DNA of 64,000 bases from Streptococcus mitis (GTDB taxonomy: Bacteria > Bacillota > Bacilli > Lactobacillales > Streptococcaceae), in the NCBI RefSeq assembly GCF_002096845.1, contig NZ_NCVK01000058.1, positions 1-64,000 on the forward strand. Reading direction: 5' to 3'. Shown piece by piece: positions 9,061 to 16,802 of the stretch (its first letter is position 1; the number at the start of each line of letters is the position of its first letter). A program made the position numbers and the translations under genes. The notes under the pieces are model-generated. The model saw only the letters and a program-made list of their open reading frames with translations. It made no database searches and had not been told where the DNA came from.

Positions 9061-9270
9061 GATTTCTAGTTAAATTTTTATTGCTTGATTTGGCGAGAAT
9101 AATACTACCGATTCTTGAATTTTTCGGCCAGATGCGGTAAAACATCTCTTTTATAGCGCATATTTAAAAATATAATGTGTTTTTATAAGTGTTTTTAAGC
9201 TTCATTTAGCAATTCGGCAGGAGAAAAATGGCTGTAGCCTTCTCTACTTTAACTTAACCCTAATCATCTC

Positions 9271-9299
9271 ACCACTTAACCTCTCATTTTAACCACTTA
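9271..9299 (+). promoter_or_regulatory. LytTR-type direct repeat upstream of the ABC/LytTR operon
   Basis: ACCACTTA at 9271-9278 is repeated at 9292-9299, a 21-bp period (two helical turns), as in sites bound by LytTR regulators. After exactly 34 bases comes a TGT-TAAACT extended -10 at 9331-9339. The same arrangement occurs before the second LytTR gene at 55401. Confidence 0.75.
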
Positions 9300-9365
9300 T
9301 CTCAAAAGTCGATTTTTCTTTCATACTTTTTGTTAAACTGATGAGGTAAAGAGGAGGAACTAAAT

Positions 9366-10232
9366 ATGATTTTACAAGCTAAACATTTGACTAAACGGTA
9401 CGGCGATCATATGGCTGTTGAAGATATTCAGTTAGAGTTTGAAAAAGGGAGTTTTAATGCTATTTTGGGTCCCAATGGTGCAGGAAAATCAACCACCATT
9501 TCCATGCTAATCGGTTTGAAAAAGCCGACAAAAGGTCAGATTCGATATGCGCCAAATACGAAAATCGGAGTTGTTTTTCAAGCTAGTGTACTAGATGAGA
9601 TGTTGACAGTTAGGGAAAATCTTACGATTCGTGCTCAACAGTATAAGGAGATTGCAGCAAGTCGTGTGGATGATTTGATTCATCAACTGGGTTTGACTGC
9701 TTTCCAGAAGCAACTATATGGGACTTTGTCAGGTGGGCAAAAACGTAGGGTTGATATTGCGCGTGCTCTTCTTTCACAGCCAGATATTCTTTTCTTAGAT
9801 GAACCAACGACAGGTCTAGATATTCAGACTCGCAAAGCCATTTGGGATTTACTATCTCGACTACAAAAGGATGAAGGGATGACTATTATATTAACGACTC
9901 ATTATCTGGATGAAGCGGATGAAGCGGATCAGATTTATATCGTTGATCATGGGAAAGTGATTGCGCAAGGTTCTGCGACGGCTATTAAAAGTCAGTATGC
10001 ATCTAATATTCTAAAAATTCGTTTTAAAGAAATGAAGGATTTAGAAAAGTTGCTACAGACTGGAATGATAGTAAAGGAAGAAAATGAGCTGGAATATCTT
10101 TTTTATCCAAGGACATCACTGGAAGCTATTGAATATTTGGCAAAAGTACGAGAAGAAATTGATTCTTTTGAGTTTCGTCCAGGCACCATGGATGATGCCT
10201 TTATTGCACTTACAGGAAGAGAGGTTCGCTAA
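9366..10232 (+). CDS. ABC transporter ATP-binding protein
   Basis: A 288-residue nucleotide-binding subunit of an ABC-2 type exporter. The Walker A motif is at 35-43 (Gly-Pro-Asn-Gly-Ala-Gly-Lys-Ser-Thr), the signature Leu-Ser-Gly-Gly-Gln at 121-125, and the Walker B Asp-Glu at 145-146. A C-terminal extension of the DrrA/CcmA type follows. The GAGGAGG ribosome site is strong. Its TAA shares a base with the ATG of the permease gene, so the two are translationally coupled. The LytTR and DUF3021 genes follow in the same unit. Antimicrobial peptide or antibiotic export is plausible from the context, but the substrate is unknown. Confidence 0.92.
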   Translation: MILQAKHLTKRYGDHMAVEDIQLEFEKGSFNAILGPNGAGKSTTISMLIGLKKPTKGQIRYAPNTKIGVVFQASVLDEMLTVRENLTIRAQQYKEIAASRVDDLIHQLGLTAFQKQLYGTLSGGQKRRVDIARALLSQPDILFLDEPTTGLDIQTRKAIWDLLSRLQKDEGMTIILTTHYLDEADEADQIYIVDHGKVIAQGSATAIKSQYASNILKIRFKEMKDLEKLLQTGMIVKEENELEYLFYPRTSLEAIEYLAKVREEIDSFEFRPGTMDDAFIALTGREVR

Positions 10233-11074
10233 TGTTAGCTTTATTGAAACGGAATTTTATCTTATATTTTCGTAATCGTTCAGGAGTATTTTTCTCATTA
10301 TTGGGGGCATTGATTTCCTTCCTCCTTTATATCATTTTTTTGCAGAAGAACTTGACGGATGCTTGGTCCCAACTCCCTGATAATACGAATCTTTTAAATA
10401 ACTGGCTGATGGGTGGGACCTTGGCTGTGACTGGGATTACAACCAGTTTTACGGCTCTTACACAAATGGTACAGGATCGTGAAAATCAAGTGGATCAAGA
10501 TCTCTTCTTGACAGATTTAGGTAGCTGGGGTTTACAGGTGTCCTATCTAATCAGTAGTATTGCCATCTCTTTTGTCATGCAGGTGTTTATGTTTGCTGTT
10601 ATGGGGCTTTATTTTAAAGAAAGTCCAGTTATCAGTCATTTACCGGAAATTGCTTTGATTATGTTGTTAAGTAGTCTGCTTTCAAGTTTGATAAATATTC
10701 TCTTGATTTATCGTTTTCAATCTGTAGATAGCCTTGGCAAACTGGCAACTATAGTAGGAACTGCTTCTGGATTTTTAGTAGGAACTTATGTCCCTATTGG
10801 AGTTTTACCTGATTTTGCACAGATTATCATGAAGTGTACCCCTGCAACTTATATTGCTTCTCTTTATCGACAAATTTTAATGAAAGAACCATTAGAGACC
10901 GCATTTACAGGAAATAGCAGCTTGTTAAAGGAATTTCAAGAAAAAATGGGGATCCAAATCAACTGGCAAGAACTATTGACAAAGGAAGAGACATACTTTA
11001 TAGTGGTTATTATCAGTTTCGTCGCTATTCTTCTTTGGCTTTTATTTGTTAAAGTGTTTAGCAGGAGAAAATAA
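10232..11074 (+). CDS. ABC-2 type transporter permease
   Basis: A 280-residue membrane protein with about six hydrophobic segments (first near residue 20-40, last at the C-terminus), typical of an ABC-2 exporter permease. It starts at the base that ends the ATPase gene (TAATG overlap), which makes the pair one transporter, probably with two copies of each subunit. The next gene encodes a LytTR regulator 18 bases on. No extracellular sensing domain of the BceB kind is present, so the transporter is not a Bce-type sensor. Confidence 0.9.
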   Translation: MLALLKRNFILYFRNRSGVFFSLLGALISFLLYIIFLQKNLTDAWSQLPDNTNLLNNWLMGGTLAVTGITTSFTALTQMVQDRENQVDQDLFLTDLGSWGLQVSYLISSIAISFVMQVFMFAVMGLYFKESPVISHLPEIALIMLLSSLLSSLINILLIYRFQSVDSLGKLATIVGTASGFLVGTYVPIGVLPDFAQIIMKCTPATYIASLYRQILMKEPLETAFTGNSSLLKEFQEKMGIQINWQELLTKEETYFIVVIISFVAILLWLLFVKVFSRRK

Positions 11075-11092
11075 AGGTATACTGGAGAGAAA

Positions 11093-11548
11093 ATGAAGAT
11101 TCGTTTTGAAATGAAGGCAGAGTTTTCAGAAAAGGACCCACATATTGTAATTCAGGCAGCTCAGTTAACCGACCAAGCAAGGGAAGTCATGGAGTATTTA
11201 GAACAATTTTCAAAGACCAATCAGGTGGTCATTCCTATTCGAACGGATGATCATCTGGTCATGGTGAAGATTGAGGATCTTATTCTAGCAGATATCGATA
11301 AGAACTTGTTAACCATTTATACGGTAGATGGGATTTATAAAACTAAGGAAACATTGATAAACTTTCAGAATCGGATTAACCGACGTAATTTTATACAGAT
11401 ATCACGCCATTCAATTATAAACATTGACCATTTAGAGTCATTATCGGATAGCTTTTCAGGGAACATGATGGCTAAAATGACTCGGGGTATCAAGTCTAGT
11501 GTGAGTAGGAAATACGTCAAGTCCTTAATGAATTATCTAGGTTTATAG
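11093..11548 (+). CDS. LytTR-domain transcriptional regulator
   Basis: A 151-residue protein with a C-terminal LytTR DNA-binding domain (about 50-150) and no receiver domain, so it is not a classical response regulator. The LytTR core is visible as Leu-Ile-Leu-Ala-Asp-Ile-Asp-Lys followed by Phe-Ile-Gln-Ile-Ser-Arg-His-Ser-Ile-Ile-Asn-Ile. It sits between the ABC genes and a DUF3021 membrane protein. Stand-alone LytTR proteins in streptococci often pair with a membrane inhibitor (LytTR regulatory systems), and the DUF3021 protein would be that partner here. The 21-bp-spaced repeat before the operon is the likely target, giving autoregulation. Confidence 0.88.
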   Translation: MKIRFEMKAEFSEKDPHIVIQAAQLTDQAREVMEYLEQFSKTNQVVIPIRTDDHLVMVKIEDLILADIDKNLLTIYTVDGIYKTKETLINFQNRINRRNFIQISRHSIINIDHLESLSDSFSGNMMAKMTRGIKSSVSRKYVKSLMNYLGL

Positions 11549-11557
11549 GAGAAAATT

Positions 11558-11977
11558 ATGAAACGATTAATTGATTATTTTGTATCGGGAATGCGTACGG
11601 CTTCCTTCTTTTATTTGAGTATGATGGTGTTGACTCAGTTTTATCCAGGTATTACCTATCCTGAACCAATGACAAAAAATATTCTAGCTCTGTTTTTAAT
11701 GGGTGGAATTATGGGGGTATTGACTTTAATACTTGAAAAGCTAGAGTTTCTTGTTTTTAGTATACGTGTAGGAGCTCATTTATTAGTGACAGCTACTATC
11801 TTAGTATTGACCTCTCTATTTTTTGGTTGGGGTTCAGCCTTGTGGAGTCCTTTGCTTTGGTTCTGTTTCTTGTTAATTTATGGATTGATATGGCTGTATC
11901 AAATTTGGCGGACTCATAAACTTACACAACAAATTAATCAAGCCTTGGAGGATAAAAGAAAGAAAAAGGATAAATAG
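11558..11977 (+). CDS. DUF3021 membrane protein
   Basis: A 139-residue protein with four predicted membrane helices and a short lysine-rich cytoplasmic tail, matching the DUF3021 family commonly found next to LytTR regulators. It starts 9 bases after the LytTR gene with a GGAG site and is the last gene of the ABC-LytTR unit. By analogy with the membrane partners of LytTR regulatory systems it may hold back the regulator. That role is inference. Confidence 0.82.
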   Translation: MKRLIDYFVSGMRTASFFYLSMMVLTQFYPGITYPEPMTKNILALFLMGGIMGVLTLILEKLEFLVFSIRVGAHLLVTATILVLTSLFFGWGSALWSPLLWFCFLLIYGLIWLYQIWRTHKLTQQINQALEDKRKKKDK

Positions 11978-12071
11978 TGTAGTGTTGAGTATGAAGTTAG
12001 AGGAGAGTGCTAGTTTCCATTTAGAGTAATTTATGATATAGTATTTTCAGCGTAAAACAAGGAGAAGAAAA

Positions 12072-12767
12072 ATGCCAGTAAACGAATATGGTCAGATGAT
12101 TGGTGAGTCAATGGAAGGTTATACACCCGGTGCACTGCCTTCTATTGATTTCTTAGAAGGGCGTTATGCTCGAATAGAGGCTCTCTCGGTAGAAAAGCAT
12201 GCGGAGGATTTATTAGCTGTTTATGGCCCTGATACGCCTCGGGAAATGTGGACCTACCTCTTTCAGGGACCAGTAGCAGACATGGAGGAACTGGTTACCC
12301 TCTTAAATCAGATGTTGGCTCGTAAGGACCGTTTTTACTATGCAATCATAGACAAGGTAACTGGTAAGGCTTTGGGAACTTTTTCTCTCATGCGCATTGA
12401 CCAGAATAACCGAGTAATAGAAGTGGGAGCTGTCACTTTTTCTCCAGAGCTCAAGGGGACACGGATAGGGACAGAAGCTCAGTATCTCTTGGCTCGCTAT
12501 GTCTTTGAGGAGCTTAACTATCGTCGCTATGAGTGGAAATGCGATGCTTTTAACCTGCCATCAAGACGAGCTGCGGAACGTTTGGGCTTTATTTATGAAG
12601 GAACCTTCCGTCAGGCAGTGGTTTATAAGGGACGGACGAGGGATACGGATTGGTTATCTATGATTGATAAGGACTGGCCCAAAGTCAAAGCTCGTTTGGA
12701 AACGTGGTTGGCTCCTGAAAACTTTGATAAAAATGGACAGCAGTACAAGAGCTTGAGAGAGCTTTAA
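12072..12767 (+). CDS. GNAT acetyltransferase (RimJ/RimL type)
   Basis: A 231-residue acetyltransferase of the RimJ/RimL class. The N-acetyltransferase fold covers about residues 30-200, and the acetyl-CoA loop lies around Leu-Lys-Gly-Thr-Arg-Ile-Gly-Thr-Glu. The family signature Ala-Ala-Glu-Arg-Leu-Gly-Phe-Ile-Tyr-Glu-Gly is near 171-181. It has an AAGGAG site and lies 11 bases before a second, smaller GNAT gene, so the two are co-transcribed. Relatives modify amino groups on proteins or small molecules; the substrate here is not predictable. Confidence 0.88.
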   Translation: MPVNEYGQMIGESMEGYTPGALPSIDFLEGRYARIEALSVEKHAEDLLAVYGPDTPREMWTYLFQGPVADMEELVTLLNQMLARKDRFYYAIIDKVTGKALGTFSLMRIDQNNRVIEVGAVTFSPELKGTRIGTEAQYLLARYVFEELNYRRYEWKCDAFNLPSRRAAERLGFIYEGTFRQAVVYKGRTRDTDWLSMIDKDWPKVKARLETWLAPENFDKNGQQYKSLREL

Positions 12768-12778
12768 GAGGTGTTGAG

Positions 12779-13195
12779 ATGATCACTATTAGAAAGCAAG
12801 AAATTGTCAAGCTAGAGGATGTTTTGCATCTCTATCAGGCTGTCGGTTGGACAAATTATACCCATCAACCAGAGATGCTGGAGCAGGCCTTATCTCATTC
12901 ATTAGTAATTTATCTGGCACTTGATGGTGATGCTGTAGTGGGCTTGATTCGTTTGGTTGGAGATGGTTTTTCATCAGTTTTTGTACAGGATTTGATTGTT
13001 TTGCCTAGCTATCAGCGCCAAGGGATTGGTAGTCTCTTGATGAAAGAGGCTTTAAAAGATTACAAAGATGCCTATCAAGTCCAGCTGGTGACAGAAGAGA
13101 CAGAAAGAACCTTGGGATTCTATCGTTCTATGGGCTTTGAAATCTTATCCACCTATAATTGTATAGGGATGACTTGGGTGAATCGAGAAAAATAA
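12779..13195 (+). CDS. GNAT acetyltransferase
   Basis: A 138-residue single-domain GNAT protein. The acetyl-CoA-binding segment Tyr-Gln-Arg-Gln-Gly-Ile-Gly-Ser-Leu-Leu is at about 79-88, and the C-terminal Phe-Tyr-Arg-Ser-Met-Gly-Phe motif is near 117-123. It follows the larger GNAT gene closely. A CiaR-controlled small RNA gene starts 16 bases after its stop. The substrate is unknown. Confidence 0.88.
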   Translation: MITIRKQEIVKLEDVLHLYQAVGWTNYTHQPEMLEQALSHSLVIYLALDGDAVVGLIRLVGDGFSSVFVQDLIVLPSYQRQGIGSLLMKEALKDYKDAYQVQLVTEETERTLGFYRSMGFEILSTYNCIGMTWVNREK

Positions 13196-13210
13196 CAAAA
13201 CTTGTTTTTT

Positions 13211-13243
13211 CTTAAGCAAAGTTTAAGGATGGTCTAGTATTAT
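13211..13243 (+). promoter_or_regulatory. CiaR box and -10 for csRNA copy 1
   Basis: CTTAAG-N5-TTTAAG at 13211-13227 matches the CiaR direct repeat. A -10 box TATTAT begins 10 bases later at 13238. Confidence 0.85.
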
Positions 13244-13248
13244 ATAGT

Positions 13249-13344
13249 CATTAAATAAAGACCTCCTAACTTTATTTAATGAAATCCTAAAACTTTTTTT
13301 CATCATAATCTCCTAATGAAGTTACCTAATCAGGTGACTTTTTT
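13249..13344 (+). ncRNA. CiaR-dependent small RNA (csRNA), copy 1
   Basis: An RNA of about 96 bases. It has a perfect 11-bp 5' hairpin (13250-13260 with 13270-13280) whose loop shows ACCTCCTAA. A single-stranded middle contains AATCTCCT, and a terminator hairpin spans 13320-13339 followed by T residues. The CCTCC-type stretches can pair with ribosome-binding sites. Architecture and position between the GNAT gene and ruvB match the csRNA family described in the pneumococcus, which acts through comC and other targets. No protein is encoded. Confidence 0.87.
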
Positions 13345-13399
13345 GTGGGGTGAGGTGATGCTGATAGAAATTTTTAAAAAATGCTAGAATTTGAGAAAA

Positions 13400-13432
13400 G
13401 TTAAGCTAGTTTTAAGCTTCGTCATGTATCAT
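13400..13432 (+). promoter_or_regulatory. CiaR box and -10 for csRNA copy 2
   Basis: GTTAAG-N5-TTTAAG at 13400-13416, then a -10 box TATCAT starting 10 bases on at 13427, the same geometry as copy 1. Confidence 0.82.
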
Positions 13433-13437
13433 ATAGT

Positions 13438-13535
13438 TATTAAATAAAGACCTCCTAACTTTATTTAATAAAATCCTAAACTTTTCTTTTTCATAATAAT
13501 CTCCCTTAACTCCACCCAATCAGGTGGAGTTTTTT
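13438..13535 (+). ncRNA. CiaR-dependent small RNA (csRNA), copy 2
   Basis: A close paralogue of the preceding csRNA, in tandem. It has the identical 11-bp first hairpin with an ACCTCCTAA loop (13439-13469), a middle region with ATAATCTCCC, and a terminator ACTCCACC/GGTGGAGT at 13509-13530 with a T tail. Tandem copies suggest dosage or partly redundant targets. The terminator stem differs from copy 1 while keeping the AATC loop. Confidence 0.87.
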
Positions 13536-13906
13536 GGCTCTATTTCAGGCTTTTGGGGACTATTCTAAAAATCATTTTCCGATAATTTTCGGTATTTTCG
13601 GATTTTGGTTGGGGAATTGGCGGGGACCTTTTTAGCGAATATGACTAAGAAATAGGTTTGCTGTTACTTCAGCTACTTCAACCTCGCTTTGAATGTAAGT
13701 GACTGTTAATTGAAGGACTGGAACTACTGTAATAATGATTTTGCTTGTCTAGTAGTGGCGTATTAAATGAGAAGTGACATATAAGATTGTCTCTTCGTTT
13801 ACTAAATCAAAATTTCTATGAAATTGATAGAATCCCTAATTTTCTCTTAAACTTGAAAGTCTTGTTGTAAAGCGGTTAAAGCTTGAGAAGCTGAGGATGT
13901 AAAGTT

Positions 13907-13935
13907 TTGACAAATTTTGTGAACTGTGGGATAAT
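13907..13935 (+). promoter_or_regulatory. Promoter of the antisense RNA of the Fst locus
   Basis: TTGACA at 13907-13912, a 17-base spacer, and GATAAT at 13930-13935. It points toward the toxin gene. Confidence 0.75.
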
Positions 13936-13941
13936 GGAGAG

Positions 13942-14018
13942 GAATTAAGGATTAGGTCTATATCATAGGCTAGAAAAGACCCCAAGCTAACTTCCACATT
14001 AAGCTTAGGGTCTTTTTT
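13942..14018 (+). ncRNA. Antisense RNA of the Fst-type toxin locus (RNAII-like)
   Basis: A predicted RNA of about 75-80 bases that starts after a near-consensus promoter and ends at a hairpin. The hairpin pairs GACCCCAAGCT with AGCTTAGGGTC around 13978-14012 and has T residues on both sides. The toxin mRNA on the other strand converges on the same hairpin. This convergent arrangement with a shared bidirectional terminator is the design of the par (RNAI/RNAII) antitoxin systems. Confidence 0.65.
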
Positions 14019-14022
14019 GACA

Positions 14023-14115
14023 CTATTTGTCCTTGTTTAGCCATTTATCGACTAATCGAAGAACGACACCGATCACAATTGGTCCGATGATAGTTTTGAG
14101 TACTAATTCCATCAT
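14023..14115 (-). CDS. Fst-family type I toxin peptide
   Basis: A 30-residue hydrophobic peptide beginning Met-Met-Glu-Leu-Val-Leu-Lys-Thr-Ile-Ile-Gly-Pro. A single membrane segment is followed by a charged tail (Asp-Lys-Trp-Leu-Asn-Lys-Asp-Lys). The Pro in the helix and the Val-Leu-Arg-Leu-Val-Asp-Lys-Trp-Leu end match Fst/Ldr-type toxins, which insert in the membrane. A GGAGGT site lies upstream of the first ATG. A TATAAT for this strand is at 14163-14168. The gene is convergent with an antisense RNA and shares its terminator. The locus lies in the csRNA-ruvB gap and is too short for usual gene finders. Confidence 0.85.
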   Translation of the reverse strand: MMELVLKTIIGPIVIGVVLRLVDKWLNKDK

Positions 14116-14194
14116 GGGCTATCTTACCTCCTTTCGTAGGCGGTGTAGAAGTGCCGTATAATATTATACAACCAACATAAGTGCTAAACTCAGG

Positions 14195-14219
14195 AGTCAC
14201 CCAATCGGGTGGCTTTTTT
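14195..14219 (+). terminator. Orphan terminator of csRNA type before ruvB
   Basis: AGTCACCC-AATC-GGGTGGCT followed by TTTTT, with the same loop and similar stem as the three csRNA terminators nearby. No plus-strand CiaR box or gene precedes it. It insulates ruvB from upstream transcription and may be a csRNA relic. Confidence 0.7.
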
Positions 14220-14253
14220 GTTTGTGGCTTGGTTTTTTGATATAATAGAGCCA
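14218..14253 (+). promoter_or_regulatory. Leaderless promoter of ruvB
   Basis: TTGTTT at 14218-14223, a 17-base spacer, and TGA-TATAAT with the hexamer at 14241-14246. The ATG follows 6 bases later, so transcription should start at or next to the start codon. No ribosome site exists. Confidence 0.65.
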
Positions 14254-15251
14254 TGAGTAGAATTTTAGATAATGAGATAATGGGGGATGAGGAGTTAGTA
14301 GAACGCACGCTCCGTCCTCAGTACTTACGTGAATATATTGGACAGGATAAGGTCAAGGACCAGCTCCAAATCTTTATCGAAGCTGCCAAAATGAGAGATG
14401 AAGCGCTGGATCATGTGCTCTTATTTGGCCCTCCAGGTTTGGGAAAAACGACCATGGCTTTTGTAATTGCCAATGAACTAGGTGTCAATCTCAAGCAGAC
14501 GTCTGGGCCTGTCATTGAAAAGGCTGGTGATCTGGTAGCGATTTTGAATGACTTAGAGCCTGGGGATGTCCTTTTTATTGATGAGATTCATCGCTTGCCC
14601 ATGTCTGTGGAAGAGGTGCTTTATAGTGCCATGGAAGACTTCTACATTGACATCATGATTGGGGCTGGTGAAGGCAGTCGCAGTGTTCATTTGGAGTTGC
14701 CACCTTTTACCTTGATTGGTGCGACGACTCGGGCTGGTATGCTCTCAAATCCGCTAAGGGCACGTTTTGGGATTACAGGTCATATGGAGTATTATGCCCA
14801 TGCTGACTTGACAGAAATTGTCGAGCGGACGGCAGATATTTTTGAGATGGAAATCACTCATGAGGCAGCGTCTGAGTTAGCCCTACGTAGCCGTGGGACC
14901 CCTCGTATTGCCAATCGTCTCCTCAAGCGTGTGCGCGATTTTGCCCAGATAATGGGGAATGGGGTGATCGATGATCTTATTACCGATAAGGCTTTGACCA
15001 TGCTGGATGTTGACCATGAAGGTTTGGACTATGTGGATCAAAAAATCCTTCGCACCATGATTGAGATGTACGGTGGTGGCCCTGTCGGATTAGGAACTCT
15101 TTCTGTTAATATTGCCGAGGAGCGCGAGACGGTGGAGGACATGTATGAACCTTACTTAATCCAAAAAGGCTTTATCATGCGAACACGTTCTGGACGAGTG
15201 GCGACAGCCAAGGCATATGAGCATTTGGGGTATGAGTACAATGAAAAATAA
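14253..15251 (+). CDS. ruvB: Holliday junction branch migration ATPase RuvB
   Basis: A 332-residue hexameric AAA+ motor that drives branch migration of Holliday junctions with RuvA and RuvC during recombination repair. Walker A (Gly-Pro-Pro-Gly-Leu-Gly-Lys-Thr-Thr) is at 59-67, Walker B (Asp-Glu-Ile-His) at 110-113, the sensor Gly-Ala-Thr-Thr-Arg is present, and the C-terminal winged helix is complete. The first ATG directly follows the -10 box with no ribosome site, which suggests a leaderless message. A later in-frame ATG (residue 10) also lacks one. The nucleotidyltransferase gene downstream overlaps its end. Confidence 0.97.
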   Translation: MSRILDNEIMGDEELVERTLRPQYLREYIGQDKVKDQLQIFIEAAKMRDEALDHVLLFGPPGLGKTTMAFVIANELGVNLKQTSGPVIEKAGDLVAILNDLEPGDVLFIDEIHRLPMSVEEVLYSAMEDFYIDIMIGAGEGSRSVHLELPPFTLIGATTRAGMLSNPLRARFGITGHMEYYAHADLTEIVERTADIFEMEITHEAASELALRSRGTPRIANRLLKRVRDFAQIMGNGVIDDLITDKALTMLDVDHEGLDYVDQKILRTMIEMYGGGPVGLGTLSVNIAEERETVEDMYEPYLIQKGFIMRTRSGRVATAKAYEHLGYEYNEK

Positions 15252-15804
15252 GCAAGAAATTCTAGAGGCTTTTAGAAAAAATCTAGATATGATGATTATT
15301 CTGACGATCATTCGAAACCTGGAGTTGACAGATTCCTGGTTGGCAGCAGGTTCTGTCAGAAATTTTATCTGGAATCTCTTGTCAGACAAATCCCCTTTTG
15401 ATCATGAAACAGATGTAGATGTGATTTTCTTTGATCCAGATATTTCTTATGAGGAAACCTTGTCCCTAGAGAAAAAACTGCGAGAGGATTTTCCTCAGTA
15501 CCAGTGGGAATTGAAAAATCAAGTCTATATGCACCAGCACAGCCCTCATACTGCTCCCTATACCAGTTCCCGTGATGCCATGAGTAAGTATCCAGAACGG
15601 TGTACGGCAGTTGGACTGCGCTTGAATGAAGAATCTGCTTTGGAATTCTTTAATCCATACGGTCTCGATGATATTTTGAATTTTCAAGTTCGCCCAACTC
15701 CTCATTTTTTAGAGAATGAAGACCGAATGACTCTCTATCAAACACGATTATCCAAGAAAAATTGGCAGGAAAAATGGAAAAATTTGATTTTTAAAACTTC
15801 TTAA
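15241..15804 (+). CDS. Nucleotidyltransferase-family protein (DUF925-like)
   Basis: A 187-residue cytoplasmic protein resembling the COG3575/DUF925 nucleotidyltransferase family. An Ala-Gly-Ser-Val-Arg-Asn motif (about 34-39) and Glu-Thr-Asp-Val-Asp-Val (about 57-62) fit a nucleotidyltransferase fold with paired acidic metal ligands. The chosen ATG overlaps the end of ruvB by 11 bases and lies a proper distance after GGGG; ATGs at 15232 and 15217 are alternatives. The stop codon lies inside the CiaR box of the next csRNA. The substrate is not known for the family. Confidence 0.8.
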   Translation: MKNKQEILEAFRKNLDMMIILTIIRNLELTDSWLAAGSVRNFIWNLLSDKSPFDHETDVDVIFFDPDISYEETLSLEKKLREDFPQYQWELKNQVYMHQHSPHTAPYTSSRDAMSKYPERCTAVGLRLNEESALEFFNPYGLDDILNFQVRPTPHFLENEDRMTLYQTRLSKKNWQEKWKNLIFKTS

Positions 15805-15832
15805 GGAAACTTTAAGCTAGGAAGTGTATACT
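15800..15832 (+). promoter_or_regulatory. CiaR box and -10 for csRNA copy 3
   Basis: CTTAAG-N5-TTTAAG at 15800-15816 and a -10 box TATACT at 15827-15832, again 10 bases apart. The TAA of the upstream gene (15802-15804) is part of the first half-site. Confidence 0.85.
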
Positions 15833-15837
15833 AAGTT

Positions 15838-15934
15838 CATAAGTTAAGAAGACCTTAACTTAAACTCCTAAAACTTTTTCATAATAATCTCCCTATAAAA
15901 AATAGAGTCGCCCAATCAGGCGGCTTATTTTTTT
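15838..15934 (+). ncRNA. CiaR-dependent small RNA (csRNA), copy 3
   Basis: An RNA of about 95 bases with a 9-bp first hairpin (15840-15848 with 15854-15862), an unpaired AACTCCTAAAAC stretch, ATAATCTCCC, and a terminator AGTCGCC/GGCGGCT at 15906-15925 with a long T tail. It shares the central sequence with the two csRNAs near 13.3 kb but has a different first stem. It lies between the nucleotidyltransferase and uppS genes. Confidence 0.85.
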
Positions 15935-16035
15935 GAAAAATGGGCTTGGTGTCTGAGAATAAATAGCTTAGTGATAGAAGAAAATGGGGAAATATGGTAT
16001 AATGAAACGATAGATTTTTGAATAGGAATAAGATC

Positions 16036-16794
16036 ATGTTTGGATTTTTTAAGAAAGATAAGGCTGTGGAAGTAGAGGTTCCGACACAGGTTCCTGCTCA
16101 TATCGGTATCATCATGGATGGAAATGGCCGTTGGGCTAAAAAACGTATGCAACCGCGAGTCTTCGGACACAAGGCGGGAATGGAAGCATTGCAAACTGTG
16201 ACCAAGGCAGCTAACAAACTGGGCGTCAAGGTGATTACGGTTTATGCTTTTTCTACAGAAAACTGGACCCGTCCAGATCAGGAAGTCAAATTTATCATGA
16301 ACTTGCCAGTAGAGTTTTATGATAATTATGTCCCGGAATTGCATGCGAATAATGTTAAGATTCAAATGATTGGAGAAACGGATCGCCTGCCTAAGCAAAC
16401 CTTTGAAGCTCTGACTGAAGCTGAGGAATTGACTAAGAACAACACAGGTTTGATTCTTAATTTTGCCCTCAACTATGGTGGACGTGCTGAGATTACACAG
16501 GCTCTTAAGTTGATTTCTCAGGATGTGTTAGATGCCAAAATCAACCCAGGTGACATCACAGAGGAATTGATTGGCAACTATCTCTTCACCCAGCATTTGC
16601 CTAAGGAGTTACGAGACCCAGACTTGATTATCCGTACTAGTGGAGAATTGCGTTTGAGCAATTTCCTTCCATGGCAGGGAGCCTATAGTGAGCTCTATTT
16701 TACGGATACCTTGTGGCCTGATTTTGACGAGGCGGCCTTGCAGGAAGCTATTCTTGCCTACAATCGTCGTCATCGCCGATTTGGAGGAGTTTAG
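16036..16794 (+). CDS. uppS: Undecaprenyl diphosphate synthase
   Basis: A 252-residue cis-prenyltransferase that elongates farnesyl diphosphate to undecaprenyl diphosphate, the lipid carrier for peptidoglycan and teichoic acid synthesis. The catalytic Asp28 lies in Met-Asp-Gly-Asn-Gly-Arg-Trp-Ala, and the conserved Arg-Thr-Ser-Gly-Glu and Arg-Arg-Phe-Gly-Gly elements are near the end. I chose the ATG at 16036, which follows AGGAATA. An upstream in-frame TTG at 16018 has no ribosome site. It heads the uppS-cdsA-eep-proS run; cdsA starts 9 bases after its stop. Confidence 0.96.
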   Translation: MFGFFKKDKAVEVEVPTQVPAHIGIIMDGNGRWAKKRMQPRVFGHKAGMEALQTVTKAANKLGVKVITVYAFSTENWTRPDQEVKFIMNLPVEFYDNYVPELHANNVKIQMIGETDRLPKQTFEALTEAEELTKNNTGLILNFALNYGGRAEITQALKLISQDVLDAKINPGDITEELIGNYLFTQHLPKELRDPDLIIRTSGELRLSNFLPWQGAYSELYFTDTLWPDFDEAALQEAILAYNRRHRRFGGV

Positions 16795-16802
16795 GAGGAA
16801 AT

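Noticed and set aside
9228-9257. Nine-codon mini-ORF with AGGAG ribosome site before the ABC operon
   Set aside because: It lies upstream of the predicted promoter at 9334 and inside a small hairpin, so it is unlikely to be a leader peptide of the operon.
13560-13906. Possible gene between csRNA copy 2 and the Fst locus
   Set aside because: No frame with a start, ribosome site and protein-like composition was found; I see nothing more than spacer here.
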